Source of the DNA: Caldifarciminota bacterium
GTDB lineage: Bacteria > Hydrothermota > 32-111 > QNBC01
Assembly: GCA_015486655.1 (NCBI GenBank)
Contig: WFRF01000185.1
Span: 1-16,201, forward strand
Reading direction: 5' to 3'
Length of the DNA stretch: 16,201 nucleotides
Under the pieces are notes generated by a model. That model saw only the letters and a program-made list of their open reading frames with translations, was not told the DNA's origin and did no database searches. The number at the start of each line of letters is the position of its first letter. The stretch's first letter is position 1. The position numbers were made by a program, and so were the translations under genes. Positions 13,564 to 16,201 of this stretch are shown in pieces.

Positions 13564-15978
13564 TCAAGGATTGATTTTTTCAACATCAATTATCTTATCG
13601 TCCTCTTTGAGCCTGACTACCCTAACGCCTTGTGTGTTCCTTCCGATGGTTTTAATTTCACTTGCCTTCATTCTCACAACTTGCCCGAACCTTGTTACAA
13701 ATATCAATTCATGGTTATCATGAACATCTTTTATGGTAACCACATTACCTCTGTTTTCATTTGTTTTTATGGCAATAACACCTTTGCCGCCTCTGTGAGT
13801 CTTCCTGTATGCATCGATATCGGTACGTTTTCCAAAGCCCTTTTCGGTAATAACAAGCAACGTATCGCTCCTTTGAGCAACAACCATGCCTATTACAACA
13901 TCGTCTTTGAGAAGTCTTATACCTCTGATACCATGTGCTGTTCTGCCCATTACTCTGACTTCGGGTTCATCAAAGTGAATTGCCTGCCCTTTCCTCGTAA
14001 CAATGATGATACTGTCATTACCCTTTGTGACCTTCACATCTACAACCGTTTCATCATCATCAAGGGTGCTGTAAATTATGCCGTTCTTTCTCGGGTGAGA
14101 GAAGTCGGATAGTTTCATCTTTTTTACGACACCTTTGTTTGTAACCAAAAACAGAAATTTGTCCTCATCAAAGGATTTAACGGGAACTATCGCCTTGACC
14201 TTTTCTCCGCTTTTGCAACCGATTAAATTAACAATGGCGCGCCCCTTGGCAAGTCTTCCCCCTTCGGGGATCTGGTAAACCTTAAGCCAGTACGCTATTC
14301 CCTTATCGGTAAAGATCAAGATATAACTGTGAGTAGAGGCGACAAACAAGCCGTTTACAAAATCATCATTCACCGTTTGAATGCCTATTATTCCTTTGCC
14401 TCCCCTCTTCTGGTTCTTGTAAGTCGCAAGAGACATCCTTTTTATATAACCCTTATTGGAGACAAATACTACCACTTTTTCATCGGCAATCAGATCCTCA
14501 ATATTAATATCATCCGCCATCTCGAATTTAATCTCCGTCAATCTCTCGTCTCCGTATTTCTTTTTAATTTCAAGAAGTTCTTTTTTTACCTCTTCAAGCA
14601 ACAGCGATTCGGAAGATAAAATCGATTTGTAAAATGATATATCCTTTATCAACTTTTCATATTCTTCATCAAGTTTATAACGTTCAAGCTGTGTTAACCT
14701 TGATAATTTAATTTCCAGTATTGCATTTGCCTGCAATTCCGTAAATGAAAATCTTGCCATTAAGTTTTCCCTCGCAATACTTACGTCCTTAGCTTTTTTA
14801 ATGATTTCAATTATTTCATCTATATGATCAAGTGCCGTTTTTAAACCTTCGAGAATATGAGCTCTCTTTTCCGCTTTATCAAGTCTGTACTGAGTTCTTC
14901 TTGTTATGACATCTTTTCTGTGTTCAATAAAAACATTTAAAACCTCTTTTAAGTTCAGCACCTTGGGAATACCGTTAACGAGGGCAAGCATAATTATTCC
15001 GTAATTATTACGCAACTGCGTATGTTTGTATAAATTATTCAGAACAACCTCTTTGTCGAACCCTCTTTTTAAATCAATGGCAACCCTTATACCGTTTCTG
15101 TCCGATTCGTCCCTTATATCTTGAATACCGTCTATCTTTTTCTCTTTGACAAGCCTGGCTATCGATTGGATCAGGTTCGCTTTGTTGACCTGATAAGGAA
15201 GTTCCGTAATTACAATTCTCTCTTTGCCTTTCTTTGTGGTCTCGTAGTTCACCCTTCCCTGAATTTGTATTGTTCCCCTTCCCGTGAGATAGGCATCTCT
15301 TATACCCTTAACACCCGCTATAATACCCTGTGTGGGAAAATCTGGTCCTTTAATAAACTGCATTAATTCTTCTATTGCAGATTCGGGGTTCTCGATAAGA
15401 TGTATTGTTCCATCAATAACTTCCGTTAAATTGTGCGGGGGAATGTTTGTTGCCATTCCCACTGCTATACCGGAAGAACCGTTTACAAGTAAATTGGGAA
15501 TTCTTGCCGGTAAAACCCGTGGTTCCTCAATCCTGCCGTCGAAATTCGGAATCATGTCAACTGTTTTCTCATCCAGGTTTACAAGCATTTCCGCAGCTAT
15601 TTTTGACAATCTGGATTCGGTATATCTGTAAGCAGCTGCCGGATCTCCGTCAATACTGCCGAAATTACCCTGTCCGTCAACCAAAGGATACCTCAAAGAG
15701 AAATCCTGAGCCATTCTTACAAGAGCATCATAAACGGCACCGTCACCGTGAGGGTGATATTTCCCAAGGACCTCACCGACGACACTTGCGGATTTTTTGT
15801 AGGGTTTATTGTTAAAAAGCCCCATTTGATACATCGAATACAGTATCCTTCTGTGAACGGGCTTTAAACCATCTTTGGCATCGGGCAAAGCCCTGCCCAC
15901 AATCACACTCATTGAATATTCCAAATATGCAGTTTTCAGTTCTTTGCTTATATTGATTTCTTTTATTCTGTCATTCAT
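13564..15978 (-). CDS. gyrA: DNA gyrase subunit A
   Basis: GyrA of 804 aa, the DNA-cleaving subunit of gyrase, which introduces negative supercoils in an A2B2 complex. The N-terminal half shows the topoisomerase IV/gyrase A core: PVHRRILYSM (40-49), HPHGDGAVYD (75-84), GQGNFGSIDGDPAAAYRYTE (102-121) with catalytic Tyr119, and PARIPNLLVNGSSGIAVGMATNIPPHN. The C-terminal beta-pinwheel holds the GyrA-box as QKRGGKG (523-529), which separates it from ParC; a second RGGKG lies at 729-733. The position equal to E. coli Ser83 is Gly80, while the Asp87 equivalent is retained as Asp84. The start at 15978 has AGAGGTGA just upstream, overlapping the gyrB stop, with a 10-bp gap. It is transcribed leftward with gyrB. 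No terminator is visible before the DnaA-box spacer. Confidence 0.97.
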   Translation of the reverse strand: MNDRIKEINISKELKTAYLEYSMSVIVGRALPDAKDGLKPVHRRILYSMYQMGLFNNKPYKKSASVVGEVLGKYHPHGDGAVYDALVRMAQDFSLRYPLVDGQGNFGSIDGDPAAAYRYTESRLSKIAAEMLVNLDEKTVDMIPNFDGRIEEPRVLPARIPNLLVNGSSGIAVGMATNIPPHNLTEVIDGTIHLIENPESAIEELMQFIKGPDFPTQGIIAGVKGIRDAYLTGRGTIQIQGRVNYETTKKGKERIVITELPYQVNKANLIQSIARLVKEKKIDGIQDIRDESDRNGIRVAIDLKRGFDKEVVLNNLYKHTQLRNNYGIIMLALVNGIPKVLNLKEVLNVFIEHRKDVITRRTQYRLDKAEKRAHILEGLKTALDHIDEIIEIIKKAKDVSIARENLMARFSFTELQANAILEIKLSRLTQLERYKLDEEYEKLIKDISFYKSILSSESLLLEEVKKELLEIKKKYGDERLTEIKFEMADDINIEDLIADEKVVVFVSNKGYIKRMSLATYKNQKRGGKGIIGIQTVNDDFVNGLFVASTHSYILIFTDKGIAYWLKVYQIPEGGRLAKGRAIVNLIGCKSGEKVKAIVPVKSFDEDKFLFLVTNKGVVKKMKLSDFSHPRKNGIIYSTLDDDETVVDVKVTKGNDSIIIVTRKGQAIHFDEPEVRVMGRTAHGIRGIRLLKDDVVIGMVVAQRSDTLLVITEKGFGKRTDIDAYRKTHRGGKGVIAIKTNENRGNVVTIKDVHDNHELIFVTRFGQVVRMKASEIKTIGRNTQGVRVVRLKEDDKIIDVEKINP

Positions 15979-15988
15979 ACTTCACCTC

Positions 15989-16201
15989 TTAGATGTCCAG
16001 GTCCTTAACGTAATGTGCATTTTCTTCAATAAATTTTCTTCTCGGTTCCACCTTATCTCCCATGAGAATTGTAAAAAGCTGATCGGCTTCTTCCGCATCC
16101 TCTATAGTCACGCGTTTTAAGATACGATTTTCGGGATTCATGGTGGTGTTCCACAACTGCTCCGGATTCATTTCACCGAGCCCTTTATATCTCTGAATAG
16201 A
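15989..16201 (-). CDS. gyrB: DNA gyrase subunit B, C-terminal end only
   Basis: The last 70 codons of gyrB, running off the right edge of the window. The segment reads IQRYKGLGEMNPEQLW, the highly conserved TOPRIM-proximal GyrB signature, followed by TTMNPENRILKRVTIEDA, ADQLFTILMGDKVEPRRKFIEENA and the usual terminal YVKDLDI. Reading begins in frame at 16201, upstream of the internal methionines, so the ATG at 16171 is not a start. gyrA follows after 10 bp, and the gyrA ribosome-binding site overlaps this stop codon. Confidence 0.96.
   Translation of the reverse strand, partial: SIQRYKGLGEMNPEQLWNTTMNPENRILKRVTIEDAEEADQLFTILMGDKVEPRRKFIEENAHYVKDLDI

Overview
The window is AT-rich, densely packed bacterial chromosome. 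The secreted SBBP-type beta-propeller protein with a T9SS-like C-terminal domain, the PorV/PorQ-like outer-membrane barrel, the EnvC-like LytM factor and the PATAN (DUF4388) protein together suggest a Gram-negative-type cell from or near the FCB group, such as a WOR-3/Stahlbacteria- or Cloacimonadota-like candidate phylum. That placement is an inference from gene content only.

Layout, left to right. (1) 1-369: the 5' remnant of an IS transposase, then a strong hairpin terminator that serves the next gene on the minus strand. (2) 370-2817, minus: a large secreted seven-bladed beta-propeller protein with its own sigma70-like promoter and strong ribosome-binding site. (3) 2818-3703: a gene-free island of nearly 900 bp built from several kinds of dispersed repeats and bounded by imperfect direct repeats of about 36 bp. 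(4) 3704-11686, plus: a compact run of seven genes: cca-type tRNA nucleotidyltransferase, EnvC-like LytM factor, holB, ricT, metG, tatD and ksgA. From envC onward the genes mostly overlap at ATGA or by a few bases. cca and envC lack Shine-Dalgarno sequences and look leaderless. (5) 11666-16201, minus: a PATAN-domain protein, an outer-membrane barrel protein, gyrA and the 3' end of gyrB. The two gene runs converge and overlap by 21 bp, and the terminator of the minus-strand run lies inside ksgA.

The housekeeping genes cover chromosome topology (gyrBA), the replication clamp loader (holB), tRNA maturation and charging (cca, metG), 16S rRNA dimethylation (ksgA) and a TatD nuclease. The order holB-ricT-metG-tatD-ksgA matches, in compressed form, the origin-proximal order of Bacillus subtilis, and here it lies next to gyrBA.

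The most notable signal is the 135-bp spacer between gyrA and the outer-membrane protein gene. It holds three perfect TTATCCACA DnaA boxes and one near-match around a 78% A+T stretch that also contains a near-consensus promoter. It could be the chromosomal origin, part of one, or a DnaA-controlled promoter. No CRISPR array, tRNA or rRNA gene was recognised, and I could not point to an undescribed enzymatic system.
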